From contig JAHLJT010000631.1 of the NCBI GenBank assembly GCA_031308135.1, positions 196,778,685 to 196,842,684 on the forward strand: a DNA stretch of 64,000 bases, read 5' to 3'. The position numbers were made by a program, and so were the translations under genes. Positions 47,281-58,195 of the stretch are shown here, piece after piece. The notes below the pieces were generated by a model, which saw nothing but the letters and a program-made list of their open reading frames with translations, ran no database searches and was not told where the DNA came from. The stretch is from Acheta domesticus (Eukaryota > Arthropoda > Insecta > Orthoptera > Gryllidae). Every line of letters begins with the position of its first letter. The stretch's first letter is position 1.

Positions 47281-47371
47281 TTCATTCCTTTCTCCAGTCG
47301 GCTACCCATTCCATAATGGGCTTCATTTTGCACATTCCCTCATGTTTCGTTCCTTGTCCAGTAGAGTGTAA

Positions 47372-49200
47372 GACGAGATTGACTGCGCGTTCTGATCATT
47401 TTTTGTCCTACGCGTCTCCCTGCCTCTTTTCATGCTCATGTTCACGGTATGTAATTTTGAATTAAAGAACCTAGTAGTTATGATTCAACAATTTGGAACT
47501 ACAAAAAGTGAGAGGTTCTGGTTCAATTTGTGATAGTTATTGACAGGAGGCAGCACACAACTGAATTTAAATAGGGCTACACAAAAAATACGCTAAAATT
47601 ATTACCTAGTAGATCTTCTCTCGCTTAACACCTTTCTCCTACTTCAACCGACGTTTGGTGACATTCTTCTAACTTCTACAGCGTGATCACCTCTCATCCT
47701 TTCTAGCGGTCACATTTTCTACCTTCGCAGCACCTTGTCCCTCAACATGATTCGTATATTCAGGGAATGTTAATGATATCTGTGTTGGAGGGCAAAAGCA
47801 TACATTTTCATCACTGCCTCCAACAGTTCAAATTCCAGACGATCCGTGTGGAATCTGTAGTGGAAAAGATCGCATTTTCAGCAGTGTCACGTGACCTACA
47901 GTTCCTCCTATCTTTCATTCTTCCAAATTTTTAATCCTTCTTCCCACCCACTGTCACTCTCATTTCTGTACAATCACTGACATTAAGTTGTCATCAAAGC
48001 ATCTCAAGGACAGCTTGAGATCTTTTGGGAAGACCTGTCAACGGTCATGATGATGTGACCTGTCAACAGTCTTGACCTGTCAGCAAACAATTGAGCATTT
48101 TTTCGACTCCCCACAATCTTAGTTTTCTAAAAAAACCTATTGAGTTATCGATTGCACGTACGTAACATGTAGCTTCACGCACCCGGAGTTCTACACATGG
48201 AGTTAAATTCTGAGTCGGGTTTCAAGTTCATTTAAATTTGGAGACTGGAGGAGTACTCTCTGTGTTATGCGTTTTGTCTTCATGTTGTCAAATTCAGGTG
48301 AATGTCCGAGCTGTTTCCTATTAAACTGAACAATATCAATTCTGAATTCTTCATTTTTATCCCCTTCCCCATCTTCTTACACATTAACACGTACACATGC
48401 GGAACGCCGACCCGCACGTTGGAAAATCAGACAACTTAGGTTGGGTTAATTGCAGATGCACTAGTAAAGGCGTTAATCTTTATAACATGGAATACCAAAA
48501 TACAATTCATTCTAACTGCTCGCGCGTCTTTAACAAGTAAAGGAATGAATAATTCATCGTATTCAAACAACTTTCTAATGCGTAACTTTTGTTAGCGCAA
48601 TTTCCCCTTTCCTTATTTTTTTCTCCTGCGTTTATTTATCTTCTCTCTTTTTTAATTAAAATCTTAACCTTTTGTAATTTGTACTCCGACGTTTCAAATC
48701 ATATCAGTCCTCTCCACATCCTTCCTACTTTCAGTTTACTTCCTTCTAACTCTCGCTTTTCTATTATACACATTCTATTTCCATTATGAACTTCAATAAC
48801 TCTTTGTAACTTTATTATGTGATCACTGTTACTCTGGCACTCTCGAAATTACTTTTCGATTTTAGTTCTTATCCACACATTGAATTTCTCAACTTTTTAA
48901 GTCGCTTCAATTTCTCGCTCAAATCGAGTCCCACAGACTTGTTTATTTCACTGAACAGCTTTTGGATTTACGTTACATAGTTTTCGTTGGTGAGTTGCAG
49001 GGAATTTTTCATCAATAATTCAGGATAAGCTAAATTATTAAATGGGTGATTGGAAGATGGTGAATACCTAAAGAAATATACTAGTTATAATGGAAAAGAA
49101 GCGTTTAAGAAGGAAACTGTTGTAAGGTCCTCTAATCTCTAGGGAATATTTGTGAGAACGAGACACTGCTAGCGGGGTATGTATGGACCCTGCATGGGCT
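47372..49200. other. AT-rich stretch, nothing recognised
   Basis: Short duplicated phrases around GACCTGTCAACGGTCATG and GACCTGTCAACAGTCTTG (48035-48085) stand out. No gene was found. Confidence 0.4.
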
Positions 49201-49602
49201 ACTATCCCACACTTGAATCTCTTCTACCAGGGGGAACAGGCCACCGGGGAGGGCACCTAATCTTTCGCTTTATCCGCATCCCCCGCTGACGCACAACTAC
49301 GCCGACAGACCGGTAACCGGATCCTGCCGTTACCCAGTTTGCCCTCACGGCAACCTCCCCATTCAATGCCTGGGTTGGCCCGCCCTCCTAGCTCAGAGCT
49401 CCTAGCCATCCTGGCTAGTGCCGGAGTCAAAACAATGCGCTACTCATGTGCTCCGAGTCAAGTCCCTCCTTTTTGACCAAAGAATCGGGTCAGTGCCACG
49501 ACGAAGCCAAGTACCCAACTGGGGGCCCGCGAGTCAAAGACCCGGGGCTCGGGGCCCCAAACCCATCTACTCACTCCTCCCCCTTGAGGCTATCGACTGA
49601 GT

Positions 49603-50213
49603 TGTCGCGTGGCAGCAGACAGCTGGCGCCCGCGTAAGCATAATGACGTAGCTCCGCCGCGGAAAGAGCGTCTCAGCAGAAAAGGCCTATATAACGGCTT
49701 AACCTCCGCTTAGCGGGGGGACGAATGCTACTCGTGAGCTCGTCGCCCGTGTGCACGGACCTTCCACTCCCCGTCGGTTCAGATCGGCGCAAACTGGCCC
49801 TGCCGACTTCCCTTCACCCCTAGTCGGTTCAGATCGGCCCAAACTGGCCCTGCCGACTTCCCTTCACCCCTAGTCGGTTTAGATCGGCCCAAACTGGCCC
49901 TGCCGACTTCCCTTTACCCCTAGTCGGTTCAGATCGGCCCAAACTGGCCCTGCCGAACTCCCTTCACCTCTCCGTCGGTTCAGATCGGCCCTAACTGGCC
50001 CTGCCGACACTCCTCAATCCCTCTAGTCCAGACAGATCCTCCGGGGTCCTGCTAGCAGCTTCCTGCCCTTGCCCCTGATCACCCTGCACTTCGAGTGTCG
50101 CCATGGCCGCTGCAAAGTCGCTCTTCCGGAGAACCGTCCTCGCCGAGGCTGGGCTACGTCAGGTGCCTGTGTAATTTACACCTCTCCAATAAACTGCTGT
50201 TTGCCATGACTGG
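49603..50213 (+). mobile_element. LTR-like insertion in copy B (probable solo LTR)
   Basis: Begins TGTCGCGTGGCAG and may end TTTGCCA, with imperfect flanks TGAGT and TGACT. Inside are a TATA box, CCTATATAACGG, near 49689, a 50-bp tandem repeat, and an AATAAA signal near 50188. This is the same plan as the solo LTR at 36816-37582. Copy A of the host element has no equivalent block, which supports an insertion. The ends are less certain than for the other LTR. Confidence 0.55.
49773..50023 (+). repeat. 50-bp minisatellite, five copies, in the LTR-like block
   Basis: Units start GTCGGTTCAGATCGGC at 49773, 49823, 49873, 49923 and 49974, each with AAACTGGCCCTGCCGA and CCCTTCACC. Units are nearly identical. 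Confidence 0.96.
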
Positions 50214-50409
50214 GGTCAACCCTGTTCTTATTGCTCCCTCTCATCCGCCTTAGGCCTTTAATAGAATAGGGAATGTTCTTATGTAAAGAGTAATATTAAA
50301 ATAATTTGTGAAAGACTGCCTTTTTTAATGTTGATAATTATTATGAAAGTCCAATATTTTGTAGGCAGACTCAAATTAATATATTTTTTATTTTACAATT
50401 GTTCCAACG

Positions 50410-50438
50410 TTTCAAAGGTCAATTGCCTTCATCATCAG
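50410..50438 (-). ncRNA. Hammerhead-like core in the Penelope-like terminus
   Basis: On the minus strand, CUGAUGA (50438-50432) is followed by a GAAGG/CCUUU helix II and GAAA (50413-50410). This is the core order found in hammerhead motifs of Penelope-like elements. Downstream, ACGUUG can pair with CAAUUGU with a bulge, leaving a GUA triplet. A continuous helix I is not obvious, so an intact ribozyme is doubtful. Confidence 0.5.
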
Positions 50439-50835
50439 AGTCTATTAAAACAATATAATATAATAAAATAATATAATACAGAACATTGTTTCATTCTGAT
50501 CAAATGAAGATGATTTTTTAACAAAAACTATTGTTATAAATACAAATTATAAAATAAAAAATACAACTTACAAGAAATATCTGCATCAATGAATTTACGT
50601 ATAAATCTTTAGTTGAAATAATTATGTTTGTTTCTTTCACTTATTGAAAACAATTGATTAAATATTTATTCTAAGCCCCCTCAGAATATAAATATTTCGA
50701 AATTGATTTGCAGTTTCATGTAACTTTTTTCAGAGTTCAAAATAAACATAAATATTTATAAAAACAAATGGAAGTATACTAAAAAATGCTATTGCAACAG
50801 GTGAATTTTGTTATACAAATATGAAATAGTTCTGT

Positions 50836-51444
50836 TTATTTTTGAAAAATATTGATTAAGGGGTCATAAAGTTTTGTGAAAGTATTCCGCTCTGTCATCG
50901 TATTTAACGTATGTTTCTGCAACTTAATATAAAGAGTTTCCTTAGTAAGTCGAGACAAATATTTCGAATCTCTATTCAAAATCGTAGGATTAAGAAAATC
51001 AAAGTTATGATCTTTATCTAATCTATGTTTAGTTAAAGAATTTTGTTTCTGTTCTATCTGCCTAATATTATATTTATGTTCTCGAATGCGTTCCTTTAAT
51101 TTTCTACAGGTTTGCCCTACATAACAACTATTACATTGTAAACATTTTATGGAGTAAACTACTCCTTTAGATTCTAATTTAGATACCGGATCTTTTATAT
51201 GTTTTATGAATATATTTTTGTTCAAAACTAAATTTCGTATTTTAATATTATATTGTTCCAAAAATGTTTGTTCAAGTTTATAACTGATTGATGGAATAAA
51301 TGGTAAATTAATATATTGACAGTTTTCTGAAATGTTTTTAATAGGCTGGGAATATGCCATTTTACTAAATTTAGCACAAATTAAACGTGTAATATATTTT
51401 AAAGGATAACTATTTCTGAGTAATAATAAAAACATTTTCTTCAA
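50836..51444 (-). CDS. Penelope-like GIY-YIG endonuclease domain, open fragment
   Basis: A 202-codon open stretch covering the C-terminal part of the element. Around residues 90-125 it carries GVVYSIKCLQC, NSCYVGQTCRKLKERIREH, the GIY-YIG nuclease core with its conserved Arg, and the CCHH-like cysteines CLQC before it. The domain nicks DNA for target-primed integration. It is unusually intact compared with the RT upstream. The ATG at 51444 is internal to the original protein, so this is not a stand-alone gene. Confidence 0.88.
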   Translation of the reverse strand: MKKMFLLLLRNSYPLKYITRLICAKFSKMAYSQPIKNISENCQYINLPFIPSISYKLEQTFLEQYNIKIRNLVLNKNIFIKHIKDPVSKLESKGVVYSIKCLQCNSCYVGQTCRKLKERIREHKYNIRQIEQKQNSLTKHRLDKDHNFDFLNPTILNRDSKYLSRLTKETLYIKLQKHTLNTMTERNTFTKLYDPLINIFQK

Positions 51445-51697
51445 TACTTCATCTAAATAGATAGGACTCGTAATTTTTATAACCCTATGAACTAAATTGT
51501 TATGATAGATCGTTTTATTTGTGGTGAATGTGAAGATTGATAATTCAAAATAGTTCCTGCTGACGTAGGTTTAGTGTACCATTTTGTAAGAATATTATTA
51601 CCAGATCTTATCAAAGTAACATCTAAAAAGTTTATTTTATCTCCTTGTTCTATTTCTGCCGTAAATGAAATAGCAGGATGATATTCATTAAATTTAT

Positions 51698-52021
51698 TCA
51701 AAACAGTTTGTATAGAATATTAATGATCATAACAATATAATCAACATATCGGGTATAATATTTATATTGTAATTGTGGTAATACATTATTTTCTAATTCT
51801 CTTATTGACATTTCTGCTAAAAGTGCACTAATATTTCCTCCTATTGGAGTTCCTGTATTTTGTTTATATATTTTGTTGTTAAATTTTAAATACATATTAT
51901 TAAGTAATAATTTCGTAGCTAATATTATTTGTTCATTAGATAGGTCTAATTTCAAACTTGATTTATTTAAAATTTTTGTTAAAGATTTCAAAATAATTTC
52001 ATGAGGTATGCTTGGATACAT
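51698..52021 (-). pseudogene. Penelope-like reverse transcriptase, palm region
   Basis: MYPSIPHEII starts the fragment; the aspartate-bearing palm motif that usually precedes it lies in the shifted frame. GTPIGGNISALLAEM is the conserved central motif. The RYVDD catalytic box reads RYVDY because the second Asp codon has become TAT (51737-51739). That loss alone should abolish polymerase activity. Confidence 0.9.
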
Positions 52022-52064
52022 TTGAATAATATCTAGAGATATTAACCTGTCATCAGCAGAAATA

Positions 52065-52662
52065 TTAATTAGTTTTAGTTCTTGAACTACTTGTGTTGAG
52101 TTTTTTGCAACGAATTGAATCTTTGGACATATGTGTCTTAATTATTGAATTTAGAAATTTCGAAAATAAATATTCTGGAGTATCTATACTAGAGACGACT
52201 GGACGAACAGGAAAACCATTTTTATGTGTTTTGACAAATCCATATGCTCGAGATATATTAGGGGTAGTTGGATATATATGATTATAAGTTTTTTGGTCTA
52301 TAAATTTCTTCATTTTCCAACTTTTGATCATTTGCTGAATTTTATTTAAAAATATCCTCGATGGATCTTTTTTAAGCAAGGAATAATTATCATTATTTAA
52401 AAAAATTTGTTCAACTTTATGTATGTAATCCGTTGCGTCTATTGCCACTATCAGCAGGAACAATAAATAAATTAGGATTAGCCTTTAAAAATTTTTCTGT
52501 TTGTTTTTTCTTTTGAATAATAGCTTGTTGACTTTTAGAAAGTCTAATAGGAGTTAAAATAAATTTAGAAAGTTCATTAACCATTGTGTTACGAGCTGAT
52601 TCACGTAATTCTAAAGGGATTTTATATATTGTCGATTCAAAATTAGAAATTGTCTCAATCAT
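52065..52662 (-). pseudogene. Penelope-like reverse transcriptase, N-terminal part
   Basis: Two overlapping frames, 52662-52417 and 52463-52065. The first has a Lys-rich segment and NLFIVPADSGN, the conserved start of the Penelope RT domain. The second, one frame away, continues DATDYIHKVEQIF and YGFVKTHKNGFPVRPVVSS. The frameshift lies near 52420-52460. The enzyme would reverse-transcribe element RNA at the target. Confidence 0.88.
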
Positions 52663-52733
52663 AATTTGTTTCTTGTCTCTTTCTGTACTAGGAAAGGAAA
52701 ATTTAGGACCCCGTGATAAAACTTCTTATCAAC

Positions 52734-53340
52734 AGAATAGGGAATGACCCAGAGGGCACCTTCTGCCCTTACCGTCCTTCCACTCCCCTGCACGTGGTGC
52801 CAGACCCCTTCCCCCACGACAGAGTCAACCGGAACCTGCGCGTTCCCCAAAGGGACCCAACAGGGTGGTTCGTGTTCCCGGTTAGACTTCTATATGTGGG
52901 TTTGAAGAACGTCGCCATGCTGCACGGCGTTAGCCGGCAAACGTATCCCTCGCCCAATCGCGCCCAAGGGTCGTTGGCAAGCCACCTACTCACTGAGGAC
53001 CAACCCCAGATTCTCGACGTGAGTTTTGTCGTGAAGATCAGGGTCCGGGTGGTCGCTTGCATTCCCACCAAGAACCAGACTACCTACGTAATGCGGGGGC
53101 CAGGCGGGATACTCCCCATTCTAAACCCCCTCCCCTCCACGTTCCTCACGAATCGCTTCGTTCACCCACGCACACTCGTGTGGGACCTGTCTCTCGCCGT
53201 CCGCAGCCTTCCCATGGGGCGACGACGCGCGGATAGGTGCGACAGAACGCGCTCCCCGCGCCCCGGCGGACGGGTGCGACAGGCCCGAAGCGGACGGTCG
53301 TAGGGACTGAAAGCGTGGGCCGTCCGCGGCCGGTATCTAT
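52734..53340 (+). mobile_element. Unassigned repeat element, copy B, right part
   Basis: Continues copy B after the Penelope-like insertion. A frame open over 52713-53303 reads DPEGTFCPY, RDPTGWFVFPVRLLYVG, then ILDVSFVVKIRVRVVACIP. The TGWFV..LLYVG and VKIRVRVV blocks match TGGFH..LLYMG and VKLRVRVVV in copy A at the same spacing. The short hydrophobic-alternating blocks suggest beta strands. The protein family is not recognised. Confidence 0.6.
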
Positions 53341-53515
53341 AGTGAGATTTTTTAACTCTTCCCCTCAATCCCCTAAGGCCATGACGGAATATCACACGGC
53401 ATTTCGCGACTTTCTCCGTCGTACCGCTAGAAGTCGCATGTTCGCAAGCACTTCTTGATACGGTCGATATCATGCGATATCCGGCGGCACGACAGAACGT
53501 CGGATAACGTCGGAT
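53340..53515 (-). repeat. Dispersed repeat, inverted relative of 25085-25255
   Basis: Shares AACTCTTCCCCTCAA, GGCCATGACGGAATATCAC, CGGCATTTC, CCGCTAGAAG and CGCAAGCACT.CTTGATA in order with the complement of 25085-25255. It adjoins copy B of the unassigned element; copy A has no such neighbour, so it is probably a separate insertion. Confidence 0.75.
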
Positions 53516-53584
53516 ATAATCGGGATGTGCGTAATTACAATGCATGATGCAAATAAATTATGAAAATAAAGAGTTTTAGTTTGT

Positions 53585-54140
53585 TCTGACACCCATGAAA
53601 AAGTGGATAAATCCAGTTGCTGAATTTAGAAAACAACATCCTGTAACATGTAATGTAGAATCCGTGTTTTGTTGGTTCTTGATACCGAAATATCGAATGG
53701 CGGCAAAACGTCTGTCTGTATGTCCGTCCGTCCGTCCGTCAGTCGTTCTTTGTCCGTCTATGAACAAAGCTAGCGGCTAAACCGTTTACCAGATTTTCTC
53801 CAAAACTGATATTCCCCAGTCGATCTTACTGATGTCGCAGCACATGAATTTGAAACCCAGATTTTAATTTTGGACTTACTTTAAAGAATCCCCTGGGACA
53901 TTTTCAAAATGTTTAAAAACAAGGACTCCATCATTTTTTTAAATTTTGTTGTTGGATAGTGTGAAGGACGTTTAAGAGAATGGTGTTGATCCTAAGTTCA
54001 TTAAATACCCTAATTTTTCGAAAATTGCAAAAATTCAAATTTTTCGGTATCTTCCTACAAGTACAATTATGAAGATCGAGATTTTTTCCCTTAAAGAAAT
54101 CTGCGTTGTTTAGCACAACTAGTTCTATTTCATTCATGTT
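53585..54140 (+). repeat. Partial copy of the foldback family arm
   Basis: Matches 38335-38890 in the same orientation: AAAAAGTGGATA.A.CCAGTTGCT, TTCTTGATACCGAAA, GTCCGTCCGTCCGTCCGTC (53715-53740), GAACA..GCTAGCG..TAAACC and ATATTCCCC.GTCGATC. Only one arm is present. Confidence 0.85.
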
Positions 54141-55225
54141 TAAATTGCTTATATTTTTAGAACAACATTCTCATGTTTCAAATATTTGCTGTCTGGGCCT
54201 TTTGCGAATACAAATTTGTCGTTGTTTCGCAGGCACTCGGAGAAGCACAGTAAAAGAGCCATTAACTAAAAGCTAAGTAACTAATTATTTTGCAAAGTTA
54301 GAAGATATCAAACTGAAATTAGAAATCGTTGTTTATAGCATTCCCGTTCCCGGTAATTAAATCCAGGATATTACGATTCTCTTCGATGCAGTTCTCGGTT
54401 ATGTATTTACGAAGTCTACCGCGATGGTGGAAAATAACAGTAAACTTACGAAAGGGAATTGAGTACAAGGTGTTGCGCAAAGCAAGGCGAAAGGAATTCC
54501 ACAGCCACAGAAGGCTGCCGGAGAGAAATTCGTGAATGATAAGTTGTTCTGTAATTAATTAACGGAAATATTAAATAGTATTAATTTTTTCTGCACGGTT
54601 AATTTCAAGAAATCAATTTGATATGAAAATTTTAAAGAAGGTAACGGATTCATGATACAAAAGCAACAGTATAAATTAATGAATCAGAAGTATTCCTTTA
54701 ATTATTATCACTAGAGATCAGAAGGATAGGATATAGATACCTTAGGATATAGAGTTGTTTAAATACCTCGGTGTGTACATTATGTGTCGTTATGAATGTT
54801 TTAAGAAGTATTTGTATACTTCATTCAATGTATTAAAATAGAATAAAAATCAGTTAATAAATTTAAAACTTTTTACTACAATATAACATTATAGTAAAAA
54901 CTGCATTATTGCATTATCAATAGGAAATGTGCTTTGTGTATTGTTAAATGTACAATAAACTTAAAAAACATTACAACAGTAAAATTTAAATAATATTTCT
55001 AATAACCCAGTAGACGATGTGATTATAAATAAAGGGTCAAAATTATTCTTTTCGGTTCAGAGGGAATTTTCTTTGAAAAATGTACACTTTCAATGTATTT
55101 ATTTTTATCTTTATGCAATCAAATAATAAATTATCTTTAGAATGTCAATAGCATAAAACCTCCAACATTCAGAACAAATGTTTTTCCCATTTATTTCAAA
55201 ATCATTTAAAGTTGCATTAGTATTT
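54141..55225. other. AT-rich stretch, nothing recognised
   Basis: No motif-bearing frame and no repeat match. Confidence 0.4.
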
Positions 55226-55229
55226 TAAA

Positions 55230-56340
55230 AAGTAATATGTACTACATTCGAAACGGAAGAACAGTTCTCTTTGCGGATGATACAAATATTCTTTGCAACA
55301 AAGAAACCGTAAATAGTACAATATCAGACGTTTCAAATTGGTTCCGTAATAATAAATTAAAAGTAAATGAAAATAAAACTGTTTCAATGCAGTTTTCCAT
55401 ATCAAATAAAAAATTCTGTACTCCATTGAAAATGAATGGTGTGCCATTGACTGATGTTAATGTAACAAAATTTTTAGGTCTATCAATTCAGTCAAACCTC
55501 AAATGGAATGCCCACTTAAATGAATTGAACACAAAATTAAGTTCATTATGCTACGCGTTCAGAATTCTTTCAAATTCCGTCAGCCTTCATACAGCTCGTT
55601 GTATATATTTTTCCAATGTTCACTCTCGCCTGAGATATGGCATAATATTTTGGGAAAACACATCTTATAGTTCACAGACTTTCAGATTACTGAATAATAA
55701 GCAAATCCAACTCACGTGATTCTTGTAAGTCACTCTTTATTAATCTAGGAATTTTACCATTACCTTGTCTCCTGATTTACGAATCAGTAGTGTTTGACAA
55801 AAATGACTTACTTAAGGACGGGAATATATTTTCAGCAAACGCCGATGTCTATAAGTATAACACACGACGTAGTAATCATATTCACCAGGTGGCAGTATCA
55901 ACAGCTCACTACAAAAAATTCACATACAATTCATGTACATTACTCTACAACACTTTGCCAGAAGACACTAAACGATTAAATTCAATAGAAAAGTTTAAGT
56001 CCCAAGTAAAATCTTTTCTGCTGCATAACTGTTTCTATACAATTCGAGACTATACCGAGCATCAAAAAGGAAAGTAGCATTAATTTTAACAATGATAGTT
56101 AATGTAATTATTTATCATTTGGACTGTATAATTCTAAAGAACCTGTAACAAGTATTGTATCACAGTTTCTGGGTTGATGGCCCCCATCTCGATCAGGTTT
56201 TTCGTCCAGTTTCCCTGATCCTTGAGCAAATACTGAGATGGTCCTTTGTTTTGCTTCTGGACATAAATGTAACTTCATTATTTGTGCACGTCTTCTGAAT
56301 TTCAGTGGGAAATATAGTTATTCAAATTATCGTTTTTCAT
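55230..56340 (+). mobile_element. LINE fragment (Jockey-like), 5' truncated
   Basis: Begins inside the RT palm with VLFADDTNILC (about 55262), then WFRNNKLKVNENKT, KFLGLSIQSNLKWNAHL, a SRLRYGIIFWEN thumb segment, and, after a frameshift near 55720, the C-terminal YESVVFDKN, YNTRRSNHIH and KLYN-like LLYNTLPED blocks. This is the usual C-terminal order of a Jockey-type LINE. Truncation just before the FADD motif is typical of incomplete reverse transcription. Confidence 0.85.
55237..55719 (+). pseudogene. LINE reverse transcriptase, C-terminal half
   Basis: A 160-codon open frame from the catalytic FADD pair through the thumb. Its good preservation suggests a fairly recent insertion, but the polymerase N-terminus and the endonuclease are gone. 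The frame stops at TGA 55717-55719 and resumes one frame away at about 55725-56077. Confidence 0.85.
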
Positions 56341-57295
56341 ATTATCGCGGCAAAAAGTATTATTCTTTCATGAAGAACATGAGGGTTCAGGGCAGGAATT
56401 TATAGCTAATTTACCTTTGAAAATATATTTTATTATATAGGAGCGAATATTTTGTCAACAAAACTCGCAAAAAACCTCTTTTCTGTATTCAAAATTCGAC
56501 TAGAATATGGTTTAGGATAAGAGACCACAGAATTATGAACACGTGCACAAAATTCACTTCTCCCCATAGCTCGTCATACGCAGTTTTTAACTGTTTTTGA
56601 CGTAAATAAATAAAATAAAATACATTTATAAATAAAGTCGTTTTATTTATAAAGTTTTATAAATTGTTTCGTATGGTGTGTTATATATGATGCATTTCTT
56701 TTCCAGTTGCAGATTCCATATAGTATCGTAAGAATATTTCCGTTCATACATCAATTTACAAACAGTTTGTAGATACATTAAATAATTGTTAAATTGCGCG
56801 AGCATATAAAACATCAGGATGGCTTTAAAAACGTTTTTAAACAATTTGAACAATATGAGTGTGGAGGTAGCTGTACGATAACCATTCTATAGGGAAGTTT
56901 TCATTCTATCGGATATGTCGCCATATGTTATATTTTTCATTTATGTCACGTTGGTGTCGTATATCACATTTGGGTGTCATTGTCGGTATTGTCAGTGATA
57001 TATTATCAACACGCACTGATTCAAGAATTCAATCATATTACCGTATAATTGTATTAAACTCCACATAAAATGCAGTAAAATGTTAGCAGACTTTATTTCA
57101 TTAATTTCATAAATAGTTCTCATTTTAACATTACTTTAGATTCTAAAAATCACACGTTAACCTCGCAATAACCTTTCAATTTAAACATAGACGCCGTCAA
57201 CTAAGGTAATTTGAAGTAAGTGCGCATATTTTCTAAACTTTTGCAATATCCAATGCATAACATTTTTTAGTTGTCAAACGAATATAATATAACTA
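56341..57295. other. AT-rich stretch, nothing recognised
   Basis: No recognisable gene or repeat. Confidence 0.4.
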
Positions 57296-57780
57296 GCGTA
57301 CCCGTGCGAGAATTCTTGCATATTAAATTGCACCCACTTCCCTATCTTTCCATTTCCATATTCAGACAGAAAGTTGTTAACGAAACGTGTTAATTTTTTT
57401 AAAAAATGTGCAATGATAACTTCCTATCTCTTTATAGAATATGAAATAAAATGAAAAACAATGAAATTGATCTCTGAAAAGGACTTTTGAATAAATTCAG
57501 TATTATAGGCAAATGGTCTTGTTACAATTCACTACACTTCCTTAGAAACAGCATGTAAAATAATTATACAATCTTCCTTGACAGATTTTTGCTTTCCTTG
57601 ATAGCCACATAGACTTTTTCTGATAGTTTTACTCTTGAGAAAGCTGCGTAAAGTGCCATGCGAAAATACAGCATCGGGCAAGTACTACTCTACTCTTTGA
57701 AATATTATTTAACTTTATTACCGAATTCAGAGGAACACCAGTGCAATTCAGTCGCCTAGAATATCAAGAAATTAGTTTAA
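57296..57780 (-). mobile_element. Helitron 3' end with helicase C-terminal relic
   Basis: The minus-strand terminus reads CTCGCACGGGTACGCTAG followed by T, the CTAG-type 3' end of Helitrons. About 300 bases upstream on the same strand is LPDAVFSHGTL and, one frame over, YAAFSRVKLSEKVYV, corresponding to motif VI of the Pif1-like helicase of Helitrons. The location near the 3' end and the strand agree with known Helitron layout. Badly decayed. Confidence 0.7.
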
Positions 57781-57784
57781 TTTC

Positions 57785-58195
57785 ATTTAAAGTTGCAAAT
57801 TCTGCGCGTCTCCGAATAGATGGGGTTGTATCGAGAAGCCCCGGACCAACAAAATGTAATAAAATGTCCCAAAAGCTCTCATTCTATAGATTATAATGCG
57901 AAGAATGTTTCTGTGAGTCCATTGTCCTCAAAATTACAAACTTTTAGCCTCTAGAACGCTTCGTTTAGTAGTTATTAAACTAAATTGATGTTTAAAATTC
58001 TGCCAGAGTGTTGCAAGTTGCATTTGACCTTAATATTAAGATGCCTTTTTTTCGCCAAATCCTTCATATTTTTAAAGACAAAGTGCAATTCGCCACGTCT
58101 CCGTAAAATTCTCCTTTTTTTAGAAACCTCATTTATAAAGATTCGAGGCATGCGAGCTCCACAAAATGCATCTATACTACTGAAATAACACAAGA
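57785..58195. repeat. Dispersed repeat, copy related to 59235-59640
   Basis: Over about 400 bp it shares with 59235-59640: AAAATGTAATA.AATGTC, TAGATT.TAATGCG.AGAA, CCTCAAAATT, TAGAA.GC.TCGTTTAG.AGTTATT, TTGCATTT, AATCCTTCA.ATTTT and ACTACTGAAATAA. It directly adjoins the Helitron end and may be Helitron interior. Confidence 0.75.

Larger units (their letters stand above)
49228..50275 (+). mobile_element. Unassigned repeat element, copy B, left part
   Basis: Ordered similarity with copy A over 49228-49590 (CTACCAGGGGG, CCTCACGGCAACCT, CAATGCCTGGGT, CTAGCTCAGAGCTCCTA, GGAGTCAAAACAATGCGCTA). The frame starting MPG is conserved with copy A (RPPSSELL, AGVKTMRYS) and then stops. The element is interrupted by an LTR-like block from about 49603, and by a Penelope-like element at 50276; its sequence resumes at 52734. 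Confidence 0.65.
50276..52733 (-). mobile_element. Penelope-like retroelement, 2.46 kb, dead
   Basis: Inserted on the minus strand with a 13-bp target duplication, AGAATAGGGAATG (50263-50275 and 52734-52746). From 5' to 3' on the minus strand: a short N-terminal piece (FYHGVLNFPF), FIVPADSGN, then YGFVKTHKNGFPVRPVVSS, RT motifs GTPIGG.ISALLAE and RYVDY, and last a GIY-YIG endonuclease with the VVYSI and SCYVGQT motifs. The RT-plus-GIY-YIG pairing is diagnostic. Several frameshifts and a catalytic change inactivate it. The 3' non-coding part (50276-50830) holds a hammerhead-like motif. Confidence 0.93.

Noticed and set aside
46685..47371. 228-codon plus-strand frame and 172-codon minus-strand frame
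   Set aside because: No motif beyond a basic tail on the minus strand, no splice logic, and codons look compositional. Recorded only as a weak LINE-tail candidate.
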